Below are positions 37,923 to 47,403 of a stretch of 64,000 nt of DNA, piece after piece. Numbering within the stretch: position 1 is the first letter of the stretch; every line of letters starts with the position of its first letter. The DNA comes from Bin80 sp965116685. Its GTDB lineage: Bacteria > Bacteroidota > Rhodothermia > Rhodothermales > Bin80. Location of the stretch: the NCBI GenBank assembly GCA_965116685.1, contig OZ220707.1:2418001-2482000 (forward strand), written 5' to 3'. Made by a program: the position numbers and the translations under genes. The notes under the pieces were generated by a model. The model had not been told where the DNA came from and searched no databases. It was given only the letters and a program-made list of their open reading frames with translations.

Positions 37923-40013
37923 ATGATAAAAAAGATACTTTTCCCAGCGTGCATGCTGATTTGCTGCACATTTTTTGTAACTGAGGCACAGGCTCAGCGT
38001 ACCGTTACTATGCGTCTCAATATGGCTTCTGTCCCGGATACGGTAAACGGGATGGGATTAATTGAAGTCCGTGGCGCAGGCGGCACGGATGGCGGTACAG
38101 CACCGGATACGTTGGTGGATGGTAGCATTATTGACTGGAGCGCTGCCTCTACGCTTGAACTGGTGAATGAAAAAGGGCCGGATGGTCAGGACAGTGATTA
38201 TTGGAGCCTTTCGTTTCAGATTTCTGACACGACACAACTCCAGCATAAGTTTTACTCGCAGCAGGTAGAGGATGCAGGATTAAATGGATGGGAGGCAGAT
38301 CCAAACCCGCGAATTGAAGCGGGGGAGGGGGATGTAGATCTGGGGTTGCACTTCTTCCAGGGACAACATATGTGGCATGGAATGTCGGGGCGCCGTGGGA
38401 GTGAAGACGAGAATTTAGGCTATAATTGGATGCCTTGGGAAGCAAAAACGGACTCAATCGCGGTCTGGTACCGGGTTGCCATGTTTGGCCTGCAGTCTTC
38501 AGATAAGAACTACGATCCAGAACTGTCTGCTCCCGATCAGATTATTGGTGTCAGGGGCGCAGATATAAAGAATAGTGACGAAACCTTGGTGGGTCCTCTC
38601 AATTGGGGGGCAGAACAGGTGGTGCTTGAGCGGGAATCCACGGATGAGTCCAATGCTGGGTATAATATCTATTCCGGGGTCGGATATTATCCTGCTGCAC
38701 TGGCGGGGATGGCGCAGGAGTACAAGTTTGTGGTCCGCCATGGAGAAACAATTGGATGGGAAGATAGCCCCAACCGCACGTTTACGGTGCCCAGTGCCGA
38801 CTCGACGCTCCATTGGGTCTACTTTGGAAATACGGCGCCCAACCCCAATTTACCCGTAGAGGGGCAGGTCGTTTTTGGTGTGGACCTGAGTGCCTTTGAG
38901 ACGATTGGGCTGTTTGATCAGGCTCGCGGCGATACGCTTTGGGTCTTTGGAGACTTTAATGGATGGCAGAATTGTCGCACAGAGAATCCAGATAATTGCT
39001 ACATGTTCAAGGAACCCGGCGGTACAATCTTCCAGGCTCCAGTAGCCTTGGAGCGCCCGGCTGGGATCAAACAGGGATACAAGTACTTTTTGGACTTTAA
39101 TGACGCGACGTTCATGGAGGCCTTTGGGACTGCTCCACCGAGTGGTTGGGAGGAAGCACATCGCACCGGTGTTAACCGTGAATTTGAGTTCATGGGAGGC
39201 CAGCAGCGGCTGGGTTTGGCCTACTTCAATGATGTGACCCCAAATAACGTCATGCCCAGTGGTGCATCCGTGGAAGTAATGTTTTCGGTGGACATGCAGG
39301 AAGCATTAGATAACGAGGCTCAACCTTTTATGCCTGGCACAGACTCTGTATCCATACACCTGGGAGATCCGATTTGGGCGTATTCGCAGGGGATAGAGGC
39401 TGCAGACAGGGAGAATCTTCATTCTCTTCCGCTCTGGGATACGGTCGTGCTTACCGATGATGATGGAGACGGAACATATACAGGTAGTTATACAGTAAAT
39501 GGTCCGTCATATAACATCATGACTTATCGCTATATGTACGGTACGAAAAGCACCAGTATTCAGGAGGTAGGTACCGATACCCGTGAGCCGGGACGCAATC
39601 GAGTTCACTTCATCCCCATGAATGATGATGGGTCATGGCCGGCAACGTATGAATTGTCTATGCATACATTTAAGTTGACTCCTGGGCCACTACCTCATGA
39701 GTTGAACCCGCATATCTCGTCGTCGATTAAGCAGAGTACAGAATTGCCAGAGGAGATATGGCTGGGATCAAATTATCCCAACCCCTTCAATCCGACGACT
39801 GTGATTGAGTTTGGGTTGACCCGTCAGGCCAATGCACAACTACATGTGTATGATGTTCTAGGGCGCCGTGTTGCTACTCTGGTGGATGGCGTGCTTCAGG
39901 CTGCGAACTATTCGGTCACCTTTGATGCTTCGCAATTGGCCAGTGGAGTTTACATCTACCGGTTGCAGACGCCTGATTATTCGGTCACGAAGCAAATGAT
40001 GCTGGTGAAGTAG
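37923..40013 (+). CDS. T9SS-secreted protein with carbohydrate-binding-like modules
   Basis: Extracellular protein of 696 residues with a signal peptide ending TEAQAQ. Repeated beta-sandwich units resemble starch-binding modules, for example LWVFGDFNGWQNC, the same DFNGW phrase that occurs in CBM48 domains and in the GH13 protein encoded next. The C-terminus is a clear type A T9SS sorting domain (SNYPNPFNPTTVIEF, VYDVLGRRVATLVDG, SGVYIYRLQT). No catalytic motif was found. It ends in a strong terminator, so it is a separate transcript from the following amylase gene, although the two probably act on the same alpha-glucan. Binding of the glucan at the cell surface is the likely role, by analogy. 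Confidence 0.8.
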   Translation: MIKKILFPACMLICCTFFVTEAQAQRTVTMRLNMASVPDTVNGMGLIEVRGAGGTDGGTAPDTLVDGSIIDWSAASTLELVNEKGPDGQDSDYWSLSFQISDTTQLQHKFYSQQVEDAGLNGWEADPNPRIEAGEGDVDLGLHFFQGQHMWHGMSGRRGSEDENLGYNWMPWEAKTDSIAVWYRVAMFGLQSSDKNYDPELSAPDQIIGVRGADIKNSDETLVGPLNWGAEQVVLERESTDESNAGYNIYSGVGYYPAALAGMAQEYKFVVRHGETIGWEDSPNRTFTVPSADSTLHWVYFGNTAPNPNLPVEGQVVFGVDLSAFETIGLFDQARGDTLWVFGDFNGWQNCRTENPDNCYMFKEPGGTIFQAPVALERPAGIKQGYKYFLDFNDATFMEAFGTAPPSGWEEAHRTGVNREFEFMGGQQRLGLAYFNDVTPNNVMPSGASVEVMFSVDMQEALDNEAQPFMPGTDSVSIHLGDPIWAYSQGIEAADRENLHSLPLWDTVVLTDDDGDGTYTGSYTVNGPSYNIMTYRYMYGTKSTSIQEVGTDTREPGRNRVHFIPMNDDGSWPATYELSMHTFKLTPGPLPHELNPHISSSIKQSTELPEEIWLGSNYPNPFNPTTVIEFGLTRQANAQLHVYDVLGRRVATLVDGVLQAANYSVTFDASQLASGVYIYRLQTPDYSVTKQMMLVK

Positions 40014-40098
40014 CTGGGAATTATTAGATTATCTGGCAAAATTGTAGACGACGCACCGCAGGTGAGTCGCGTTTCGAGTGAGTCAGGAGTGAATCAAG

Positions 40099-40136
40099 AA
40101 GGATTGTCCGGCGTATCTGCCGGACAATCCTTTTTT
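40099..40136 (+). terminator. Strong Rho-independent terminator
   Basis: A perfect 14-bp stem, AAGGATTGTCCGGC (40099-40112) with GCCGGACAATCCTT (40119-40132), a 6-nt loop and a T run at 40131-40136. It separates the T9SS protein gene from the GH13 gene. Confidence 0.92.
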
Positions 40137-40147
40137 ACTAGGACGAA

Positions 40148-43036
40148 GTGAGTACATTCCGGCCCATCCACAAAACCACTCTCGCGTTGTTGCTGCTGCT
40201 GGCGGTTCACGGGGTGAGTAGTGCGCAGTCCCTGGAGGTCACCTTCCGCTGGATTCCAGATCACGACGTCGTGCGTGCATTTTTACCGAGTGAGTTTAAC
40301 GGTTGGGGGCCGAACAGTGGTGGGCGTATCGCCGTCGGCGCACCTTCGCAGATGTCCTATGATCATGATCTTGGGCAGTGGCTCTATACGCATACACTGG
40401 AGGCTGGTCGTTCGTACCAGTACAAGGTACATGTGCACTTCAATGACTCGGGCAGTAACTATGCATGGATCACGGATCCACTGAATGATCGAGTCAATAC
40501 AAATGACAACAATAATTCCATTATTGAGGTTGCGGATCCAATGGTTTTCCAAATGGCTTGGCAGCCAGACGATGATGGAGCCGTTACCGCAGTCAGTGCA
40601 GGGATATTTTCCTCAACCGCAATCACCAGTCTGACAGTGGGCGTCAATGGTGAGGAAATTGATGGTCTTCCATTCTATGAAGACGGCATCCTCAATTACC
40701 CCTTAGACAGTCCGGTGTCGTGTAATCCGAAATTCACCGTCACGGCAGTTAACAGTGCGGGGAATACGGTGACTGACTCTATTGGGACCATTCCCCCCAA
40801 CGTGGTGGATCGTCCCCGCCCGGCTGGTATTGAGGATGGTGCGAACTATGATGCTTCCGATCCATCCAGGGCCACGCTTTCCGTGTTTGCGCCAGGTAAA
40901 TGTTTTATGCATGCGATCGGCGACTTTAATGATTGGCAGATCGCAGATGCGGGGCTGATGTTCCGGGATGCGCCCCGCCCTGACAGCGTGCATTGGTGGC
41001 TGCCGATCGAAAACCTGTCCCCCGCGCAAGAGGTCGGCTACCAGTACGTGGCGGATGGCGATTTGCGATTTGCAGATATGTTTTCGACGCTGATTCTGGA
41101 TCCAATCCATGATGCGTCTATTTCTCCAAGTACGTACCCGAATCTGAAACCATACCCCCATGGGCAAACCACGGGTCCCGTGTCTGTTCTGCAGACCGGG
41201 CAATCTTCTTATCCCTGGAAAGTAACGGACTTCACTACTCCATCTCCTGAAGATCTCGTGATCTACGAACTCCTTCTTCGAGATTTTCTGGAGAAACATG
41301 ATTGGGCGACGTTGACCGATACACTAGGATACCTGGAGCGGCTTGGCATCAATGCCATTGAGTTGATGCCGATTGCTGAGTTTGGGGGGAACTTGAATTG
41401 GGGATATCAACCCAATTTTTTCTTTGCCCCGGACAAGTACTATGGCCCTGCGGAGGATCTGAAGCGATTTATTGATGCTGCCCATGAGCGTGGGATTGCT
41501 GTGTTTCTGGATGTGGTGTACAACCATGTGGATGTCCCTTCCCCCCTGATTCTACTTTACGGTGCCTCGGATACAAACCCATGGGTCAATATCCCTCCCA
41601 CGCATGCGTATAATGTGTTTTTTGACCTAAATCACGAGCATCCCTATACCCAGTACTGGTTGGATCGTGTGAATGCATATTGGTTGACGGAATTCAACGT
41701 GGATGGATTCCGTTTCGATTTGTCCAAGGGCTTTACCCAGCGGGATACAGGGTCTGATTTTGGTGCCTGGGACAGTTATGATCCATCCCGCATCCGTTTG
41801 ATCAAGCGAATGGCCGATGCCATGTGGGAGGTAGATCCTCAGGCATACATTATCCTGGAGCATTGGACACATGAGCGTGAAGAAAAAGAACTGGCTCAAT
41901 ACGGTATAGACCGCGGGCACCCTGGAATGATGGTCTGGAGTAATGTGGTGCACCCGTTTTCGGAAGCGCTTATGGGATATTATCAGAACAGCAACTTTGA
42001 ACGGGCCTATTACGGAGTCGGGGGCAGAGACTGGGATCTGCCACATGTTATTGTCTACATGGAGAGTCATGATGAGCAGTGGATGATGTACAAGATGCGC
42101 AGTTACGGGGCATGTGAGCGGTCACCGGGGGGCGGCGGGGCCTGCTCACCGTTACGGGCAGAGAATCAGGGTACGTACAATGTTCGGCATGTGCCGATTG
42201 CACTGGATCGTTTAAAGATGGCTGGAGCGTTTCATTTTTTACTTCCGGGCCCTCGCATGTTATGGCAGTTTGGAGAACTGGGATATGGGTATGGTATGCG
42301 GGGGGAGGAGTGCCTGCGGGGAGAAGATTGTCCCTCGTTTGCGCCAGGTCGTACAGACAGCAAACCGATCCGCTGGGATTACTACGACGATCCTCTGCGA
42401 AAACGCCTGTACGATGCATGGTCCTCGCTTCTTCAAATACGAAGAGACAACCCAATCTTTCGCAGCACCGAAACAGAGGTGTCTATGCAGTTATCCGGGC
42501 CGGCAAAACGTATCCACCTCCGTCATGATGCGACGGACATGCAGGCAGTTATTATTGGGAATTTTGGGGTCGTGCCCACCGCGAACGCCGTGAGGCTCTC
42601 CACGCCTCCAGTCTATTGGTACGATTACTACTCTGGAGATTCGTTGAATGTGACCGGGAGTCTACCTCAAGAACTTCAGCCAGGTGAGTTTCATATCTAT
42701 ACATCCAAGAAATTGCCTCCACCTGCACCTGGACTAATTACGGTAGGGTCTACTTCCCCAACCCCGGCACCGCTGGAGTACACCTTGAGGAGTGGTTATC
42801 CGAATCCGTTCCGGGATCAGATGACGTTGGAGTTCAGTTTGGATCAACCTCAGAAGATTCAGATTGAGGTCTATGATGTACTTGGCCGCCGAGTATCTAT
42901 GCTCGTGAATGATGACATGCCTGCGGGAGTACATTCGATCCTCTTTGAGGCTGGAGGGCTTTCAAGCGGCTTGTACACCGTCCGAATGACGGGAAAATCT
43001 GGTCCGGTAGCACTCTCTGTGGCCCTTGTTCGCTGA
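40148..43036 (+). CDS. GH13 alpha-amylase-family enzyme with T9SS sorting domain
   Basis: Secreted glycoside hydrolase of 962 residues that acts on alpha-glucans. It starts at GTG 40148 with a signal peptide ending SSAQ. A CBM48-like module comes first (FLPSEFNGWGP), then a second early-set domain (GDFNDWQ), then the GH13 barrel: region I DVVYNHVD, region II DGFRFDLSKG (nucleophile Asp524), region III IILEHW (acid Glu571) and region IV MESHDEQ (Asp642). The layout suggests a branching, debranching or maltogenic type rather than plain alpha-amylase. The C-terminus is a T9SS type A domain (SGYPNPFRDQMTLEF, VYDVLGRRVSML). Its TGA overlaps the ATG of the next gene. Confidence 0.93.
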   Translation: MSTFRPIHKTTLALLLLLAVHGVSSAQSLEVTFRWIPDHDVVRAFLPSEFNGWGPNSGGRIAVGAPSQMSYDHDLGQWLYTHTLEAGRSYQYKVHVHFNDSGSNYAWITDPLNDRVNTNDNNNSIIEVADPMVFQMAWQPDDDGAVTAVSAGIFSSTAITSLTVGVNGEEIDGLPFYEDGILNYPLDSPVSCNPKFTVTAVNSAGNTVTDSIGTIPPNVVDRPRPAGIEDGANYDASDPSRATLSVFAPGKCFMHAIGDFNDWQIADAGLMFRDAPRPDSVHWWLPIENLSPAQEVGYQYVADGDLRFADMFSTLILDPIHDASISPSTYPNLKPYPHGQTTGPVSVLQTGQSSYPWKVTDFTTPSPEDLVIYELLLRDFLEKHDWATLTDTLGYLERLGINAIELMPIAEFGGNLNWGYQPNFFFAPDKYYGPAEDLKRFIDAAHERGIAVFLDVVYNHVDVPSPLILLYGASDTNPWVNIPPTHAYNVFFDLNHEHPYTQYWLDRVNAYWLTEFNVDGFRFDLSKGFTQRDTGSDFGAWDSYDPSRIRLIKRMADAMWEVDPQAYIILEHWTHEREEKELAQYGIDRGHPGMMVWSNVVHPFSEALMGYYQNSNFERAYYGVGGRDWDLPHVIVYMESHDEQWMMYKMRSYGACERSPGGGGACSPLRAENQGTYNVRHVPIALDRLKMAGAFHFLLPGPRMLWQFGELGYGYGMRGEECLRGEDCPSFAPGRTDSKPIRWDYYDDPLRKRLYDAWSSLLQIRRDNPIFRSTETEVSMQLSGPAKRIHLRHDATDMQAVIIGNFGVVPTANAVRLSTPPVYWYDYYSGDSLNVTGSLPQELQPGEFHIYTSKKLPPPAPGLITVGSTSPTPAPLEYTLRSGYPNPFRDQMTLEFSLDQPQKIQIEVYDVLGRRVSMLVNDDMPAGVHSILFEAGGLSSGLYTVRMTGKSGPVALSVALVR

Positions 43037-44991
43037 TGTCTCAAAGAGACAGCATAGAAAGGAAGTGGGTGTTTTACGTACTGATGTGGAGCATCCCTGT
43101 ACTCTTTTTTGTACTGATTGAGGGCGGGCTTCGGATTATCGGTTTTGGTCAGGATTACCCCCTATTTACGCCTGTAGAGGCTGCCCCGGATTATCTTGTC
43201 ATGAACCGTGAGGTTGCCCATCGTTATTTCAATCAGGAAGTCCGGGTTCCAACAGGGTTGCACGATGTCTTTCGTGCAGATAGAGACAGTACCACACTGC
43301 GGATCTTTGTCCAGGGGGGCTCCAGTGCTGCCGGTTATCCATACTACTATGGGGGTAGTTTCTCTCGCATGCTGGAGCAGCGCCTTCAGCAGACTTGGCC
43401 GGAGCGCAGGGTGGAATTGGTCAATATCGCGATGGCAGCGGTCAATTCCTACGCGATCTTGGATCAGGTGGATGAAATACTTGACCAGTCTCCAGATGCA
43501 GTCCTGATCTACGCCGGACATAACGAATTCTATGGTGCGCTTGGTGTGGGCTCGTCACAATCCCTGGGACGGAATCGTCATGTCGTGAATTTGTATCTCC
43601 GGCTTCAGTCATGGCGCATACTCCAGCTGATTCGAAGTGGGTTGAGCCAGGCTGCACAAGTGGTAAGTCGGAATCCGGACGGTTCATCTACTCTGATGGA
43701 ACGAATGGTTCGAAGGCAGGAGATTGAACTGGATTCGGATACGTATCAGGCTGGGATGCAGCAGTTCAGGGGAAATCTGCGCAGCATCCTAGGTAAGTAC
43801 CATCAGCATGACATACCGGTGTTTATTGGTACGGTCGCCAGTAATGAACGTACCCATCCCCCGTTCCAAAGTGGACTGATGCCTTCTACCAATCCAGACC
43901 AATTGGAAAGAGCCTATGAGGAGGCGCTGCGTGCTGAGTCCCTGCCCTCATCCATTGAACGAATGCGCGAAGTCGTTGCGCTGGACTCCATGGCTGCACA
44001 ATCATGGTTTGCTTTGGGAACGCTGCTGGATATGCAGGGAGACTATACCCAGGCCCGCCAAGCCTATATTATGGCGAAAGATCTGGATCAACTGCGGTTT
44101 CGGGCGACGGAAGAGGTGAATCAGATCATCAGGGAAGAGGCTGCAGGTGCAGGAGCGACTCTTGTTGACATCCAAGGCTCTCTACGGGAACGAGCAAATG
44201 AGAATATTATTGGGTCTGATCTGATGTTGGAGCATCTGCATCCGAATCTGGAGGGGTATTTCGTGTTTGCCGATGCATTTTACGATGCGGTATACGAGTC
44301 CCGGATCGGTGGCCAGCGGTTGAATTATGTACCCAGGGGGATTGCTCGAGCGGAAGTACTTTTTACCCAGGTTGATTCCATTTTTGGGGAGTTACGCTTG
44401 CAGAAACTTCTGAGCTCCTGGCCTTTCCAACCACTGGATGTGGACCTGGACGCAGGCCTGGATACCATTAGGGCTTCTTCCATGGCGGAGGATCTTGCAC
44501 ATGCACTGGATGATGGAGAACTGACATGGTTTGCGGCTACGGATCGGTTGCGGGCACATTATGTCGAACAGCGTGCGTACCATCTTGCCCTGAAGGCGAG
44601 TCTCGCACTGCTCCAGGAGTACCCTTATCTGGCTTTGCCATATGCTTATGCAGCGGGTGCACTCGCTGCACAGGGGCGTTTGGATGAAGCGGTGGACTAC
44701 TATGGTGCTGCCAATGACCTTGAAGAGTCTGCCAGTATACATTTTCGCTTGGGCATTCTCTACCAGCGCAAGAGGCAATTGGAGCTTGCGCAGGAGCATT
44801 TTGAGCGGGCGGTATTTTTAGATCCGAAGGTTCCTGAATTCCAATTGCAGTTAGCCCGCAATCATGTACTTCGGGGGAACTGGACCGGTGCAAGTGAGGT
44901 GGTGCAGGCACTACTGGAGTTAGATCCAATGCATGAATCGGGACTTGCTCTGCAGCGCTTATTGGCCAGTCGTTCCAAGACATCAAACTAA
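43036..44991 (+). CDS. Membrane-anchored SGNH/GDSL-like hydrolase with TPR repeats
   Basis: A 651-residue protein with one N-terminal membrane segment (about residues 12-32), then an SGNH hydrolase fold: block I VQGGSSAAGYP (nucleophile Ser), block III YAGHNEFYGALG (Asn) and block V LEHLHPNLEGY (the His in HLHPN). After and between these lie helical TPR-like repeats (WFALGTLLDMQGDYTQARQ, and three more units at the C-terminal end). Such proteins de-esterify or transfer acyl groups on cell-surface glycans. The ATG overlaps the GH13 stop, so the two are co-translated. The last codons lie inside the left 73-bp repeat that bounds the IS1634-like element, and a broken piece of a second copy lies beyond that element. 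Confidence 0.85.
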   Translation: MSQRDSIERKWVFYVLMWSIPVLFFVLIEGGLRIIGFGQDYPLFTPVEAAPDYLVMNREVAHRYFNQEVRVPTGLHDVFRADRDSTTLRIFVQGGSSAAGYPYYYGGSFSRMLEQRLQQTWPERRVELVNIAMAAVNSYAILDQVDEILDQSPDAVLIYAGHNEFYGALGVGSSQSLGRNRHVVNLYLRLQSWRILQLIRSGLSQAAQVVSRNPDGSSTLMERMVRRQEIELDSDTYQAGMQQFRGNLRSILGKYHQHDIPVFIGTVASNERTHPPFQSGLMPSTNPDQLERAYEEALRAESLPSSIERMREVVALDSMAAQSWFALGTLLDMQGDYTQARQAYIMAKDLDQLRFRATEEVNQIIREEAAGAGATLVDIQGSLRERANENIIGSDLMLEHLHPNLEGYFVFADAFYDAVYESRIGGQRLNYVPRGIARAEVLFTQVDSIFGELRLQKLLSSWPFQPLDVDLDAGLDTIRASSMAEDLAHALDDGELTWFAATDRLRAHYVEQRAYHLALKASLALLQEYPYLALPYAYAAGALAAQGRLDEAVDYYGAANDLEESASIHFRLGILYQRKRQLELAQEHFERAVFLDPKVPEFQLQLARNHVLRGNWTGASEVVQALLELDPMHESGLALQRLLASRSKTSN

Positions 44992-45059
44992 CGGGCCCCT
45001 ATTCTAAGTGTTGGGCCATTTGAAACAATGCTATGTTCAGGATCGCTAAGCCTATATAT
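44987..45059 (+). repeat. 73-bp direct repeat, left of the IS1634-like element
   Basis: Identical, by my reading, to 46992-47064. It begins ACTAACGGGCCCC and ends CCTATATAT. It starts within the last two codons of the SGNH gene and abuts the left IS end at 45060, as expected for an unusually long target-site duplication. Confidence 0.9.
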
Positions 45060-45155
45060 CCTGACTTTGACGGTTTCGATTTTTCCAGGTACAAAACCAC
45101 TGTTTCCGTGCTTTCTGGGAGGTTTTTTTTTGGCCTTCCTGTGTAGTGTTCAGTC

Positions 45156-45186
45156 TTGCTTTTTAATTGTATTTTTCGTATCTTTG
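45156..45186 (+). promoter_or_regulatory. Promoter of the IS1634-like transposase
   Basis: TTG (45156-45158), a 20-nt spacer and TATCTTTG (45179-45186) match the Bacteroidota TTG/TAnnTTTG consensus, 22 nt before the transposase ATG at 45209. Confidence 0.55.
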
Positions 45187-45208
45187 TAATTCACCAACCA
45201 ACTGTGTC

Positions 45209-46867
45209 ATGTGGGTCCGAGAACTCAAACGAAAAACCACGAAAAACATCTCTGTCCAGATTGTTGAGAGCTACCGTAATAAGGAAAGAAAGCCGCGGGT
45301 TCGTATCGTCCGACACATGGGAAGCGTTCACCCGGATGCAGTGGACGGTCTGGTTAAAATTGCCTATCTGGAATTAGCTCGGATCCAAGAAGACCTGCAA
45401 CCCTCCTTATTTCCTGCAGAGTCTTATGTAGACGAGGTGGTGGCTGCCCGCAGAAAAAAACGGGAGTCGAAGGCACTGGTGATCAAAGATGCACGGAAGC
45501 TGGAGGAAATACGGCGCATCTGTCTGGGCTTTCACGAGGTCATGGGGGCCCTGTATCACCAGATGCGGTTTACAGAGGTCTTTGATCGCCGTCAGAAGAT
45601 GTCTCGTCGTCTGTTCAAGCAAGCGGTTTTACTTCGTCTGGCTGCACCTGGGGATAGTAAACTGGCCCATGCACGGCAGATGTCCAAGGATGCGGGGGTG
45701 GACGTTCCGGTGGAGAAGTTCTATCGGATGATGGATGCCGTCACGGACGACCGAATTGAACAGATGAAGCAGCTGGTCTCCAACGAGACGCTCGGCATGC
45801 TTGGCGGGAAACTGAAGGTGCTGTTTTTTGATGTGACGACATTGAGCTTTGCCAGTGAGTTGCCGGATGAGCTACGCAAGAAAGGGTTTAGCAAGGATGG
45901 GAAGCCCAAAAAGGTTCAGTTGGTCTTGGCATTGATCCAAACCCAAGAAGGGCTTCCGGTCACGTACGAACTCTTTCCCGGCAATACCACCGATGTAAAG
46001 ACGCTTGAACCGGCGATGACGCGCCTCAAAGAATGTTTTGATTTGGATCGGATGATTGTCGTTGCCGATTCAGGGATGTTGAGCAAGGAGAATTTAGCGT
46101 TGTTGCAAAGTCTGGGCTGTGACTATATCGTGGCTGCACGTTTACGGTCATTAAATCAACTCCACACCAAGACGATTCTCGGGGCACAGTCTTGGAAGGT
46201 TTTAACGACGGGTCGTAAGGTTACCGAACACAAACTTGGTGGTCGACGCTTGATTTTGCGCTATTGTCCAAAGAAGGCAGCTCGGGATGTACATTCACGG
46301 GAGAAGGCAATTGAGAAGGTGAAGAATCGTTTGAAACAGGGGGTCAAGGGCACCGGCAGAAGTGGTCGATTTCTGAAGGTGAAGCAGGATGGAGTGAGCT
46401 TAGATCAAGCAGCGATTGTTCGGGATGAGAAGTTTGATGGGCTGCATGGGGTCTGGACGAGTCTGGAGGATCTGACTCCAGAACAAGTCTATCAACATTA
46501 TGGAGAGTTATGGCGAATTGAAGAAGGTTTTCGTGTGATGAAACACACCATGGCGATCCGGCCCATCTTTCACTGGGTCGAGCGTCGGGTGCGTGCCCAT
46601 ATTGCAATCTGTTTTGTTGCATTTGCCCTGTTACGGATCTTCCGACACCGATATAATGCGAGGTTTGGTTCAAAACATCGCCTGAGTGAAGGGCAGATTT
46701 TAGCAGAACTTGGTGCGGTGGAAACCTCCATGATTTGTGATCGAGGCAATCGGGCAGAATACCTTCTTCCATCGAAGGTTACCGAAACGAGCGGGCGCCT
46801 ATACCAGACAGTCGGTCTGACGATACAGCGCCAGACCGTACTGTTCAAAGAGGGGACGACCTCCTAA
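45209..46867 (+). CDS. IS1634-family DDE transposase
   Basis: Cut-and-paste transposase of 552 residues. ATG 45209 is preferred over the ATG at 45167 because homology-like sequence starts MWVRELKRKT. The DDE core is visible: FFDVTTLSFASE (first Asp), VVADSGMLSKENL (second Asp) and YGELWRIEEGFRVMKHTM (Glu, with the YREK-like spacing of the IS4 superfamily). An N-terminal helical region probably binds the ends. The frame is uninterrupted. Confidence 0.93.
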   Translation: MWVRELKRKTTKNISVQIVESYRNKERKPRVRIVRHMGSVHPDAVDGLVKIAYLELARIQEDLQPSLFPAESYVDEVVAARRKKRESKALVIKDARKLEEIRRICLGFHEVMGALYHQMRFTEVFDRRQKMSRRLFKQAVLLRLAAPGDSKLAHARQMSKDAGVDVPVEKFYRMMDAVTDDRIEQMKQLVSNETLGMLGGKLKVLFFDVTTLSFASELPDELRKKGFSKDGKPKKVQLVLALIQTQEGLPVTYELFPGNTTDVKTLEPAMTRLKECFDLDRMIVVADSGMLSKENLALLQSLGCDYIVAARLRSLNQLHTKTILGAQSWKVLTTGRKVTEHKLGGRRLILRYCPKKAARDVHSREKAIEKVKNRLKQGVKGTGRSGRFLKVKQDGVSLDQAAIVRDEKFDGLHGVWTSLEDLTPEQVYQHYGELWRIEEGFRVMKHTMAIRPIFHWVERRVRAHIAICFVAFALLRIFRHRYNARFGSKHRLSEGQILAELGAVETSMICDRGNRAEYLLPSKVTETSGRLYQTVGLTIQRQTVLFKEGTTS

Positions 46868-46991
46868 ATCAAGCGTCCCATTCGGTCTCGATCTTCATCA
46901 TTCCGCCCTGAAAAGGGGGATTGGTAGTGTTCAGTTTTCCCGGAAATCCCACTCCAGAACCCCTGTGACGGAGGTAACCGTCGAAGTCAAG

Positions 46992-47064
46992 ACTAACGGG
47001 CCCCTATTCTAAGTGTTGGGCCATTTGAAACAATGCTATGTTCAGGATCGCTAAGCCTATATAT
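46992..47064 (+). repeat. 73-bp direct repeat, right of the IS1634-like element
   Basis: Second copy of 44987-45059, abutting the right IS end. In the pre-insertion sequence this stretch would have joined the SGNH gene end to the SGNH-like remnant that starts near 47056. Confidence 0.9.
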
Positions 47065-47163
47065 GGCAAAAGATCTGGATCAGTTGCGATTTCGAGCGAT
47101 CGAAGAGGTGAATCAGTTGAATCGCTCAACCCCATCACAAACCAGTTCACAAAAGATCAACTA
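47056..47163 (+). pseudogene. Remnant of a second SGNH-TPR gene
   Basis: From GCCTATAT at 47056 the sequence follows an internal part of the SGNH gene (about 44065-44121) at high identity, including the phrase AAAGATCTGGATCA. It then jumps to sequence like that gene's 3' end near 47140-47163 (TTCACAAAAGATCAACTAA). It looks like a tandem paralogue reduced to about 100 bp by deletion before the IS landed. Confidence 0.6.
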
Positions 47164-47403
47164 AACCTGGGACATCCCCCTGGTATAGGATGACAGGTTC
47201 CCTTCACGAGCGATATGTACGATATTTAATTACATTTTTCTAAATCTCAGGGGATTATCATGGGGAAGGGCCCCCTTTACAGTTTCGACGGTTGATCAAT
47301 CTGGTATACGCATGTTAGGCCGATGGCCATAATGCTCAATTTCGAATTCGTCGGAGCTGCCATGATCTATTTACTCGGATTCACTAAAATAGCTACCGAA
47401 AAG
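47164..47403 (+). repeat. Left arm of an imperfect inverted repeat, with start of a small hydrophobic ORF
   Basis: This stretch is largely matched, on the opposite strand, by about 48680-48905, on the far side of the IS110 copy. The best-matched part is 47284-47378 against 48687-48781, about 90% alike by eye. The outer part (CCCCTGGTATAGGATG and the following leader) also matches less closely. Inside it ATG 47323 opens a frame reading MAIMLNFEFVGAAMIYLLG, which stops at 47409, where the IS110 left end begins. Confidence 0.6.

Larger units (their letters stand above)
45060..46991 (+). mobile_element. IS1634-like (IS4 superfamily) insertion sequence, 1932 bp
   Basis: The element lies exactly between two 73-bp direct repeats. 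Its ends are imperfect inverted repeats: left CTGACTTTGACGGTTTC (from 45061), right, read on the complement, CTTGACTTCGACGGTTACC (ending near 46990). One transposase gene fills it, with its own Bacteroidota-type promoter. The coding frame and both ends look intact, so it may be active. Members of this family (IS1634, IS1549) are known to make long target duplications of variable length, which fits what is seen here. Confidence 0.88.

Noticed and set aside
44987..45059. 73-bp repeat as part of the IS ends
   Set aside because: The inverted repeats start just inside the 73-bp copies, and the left copy begins within the SGNH gene end, so it fits duplicated target DNA better.
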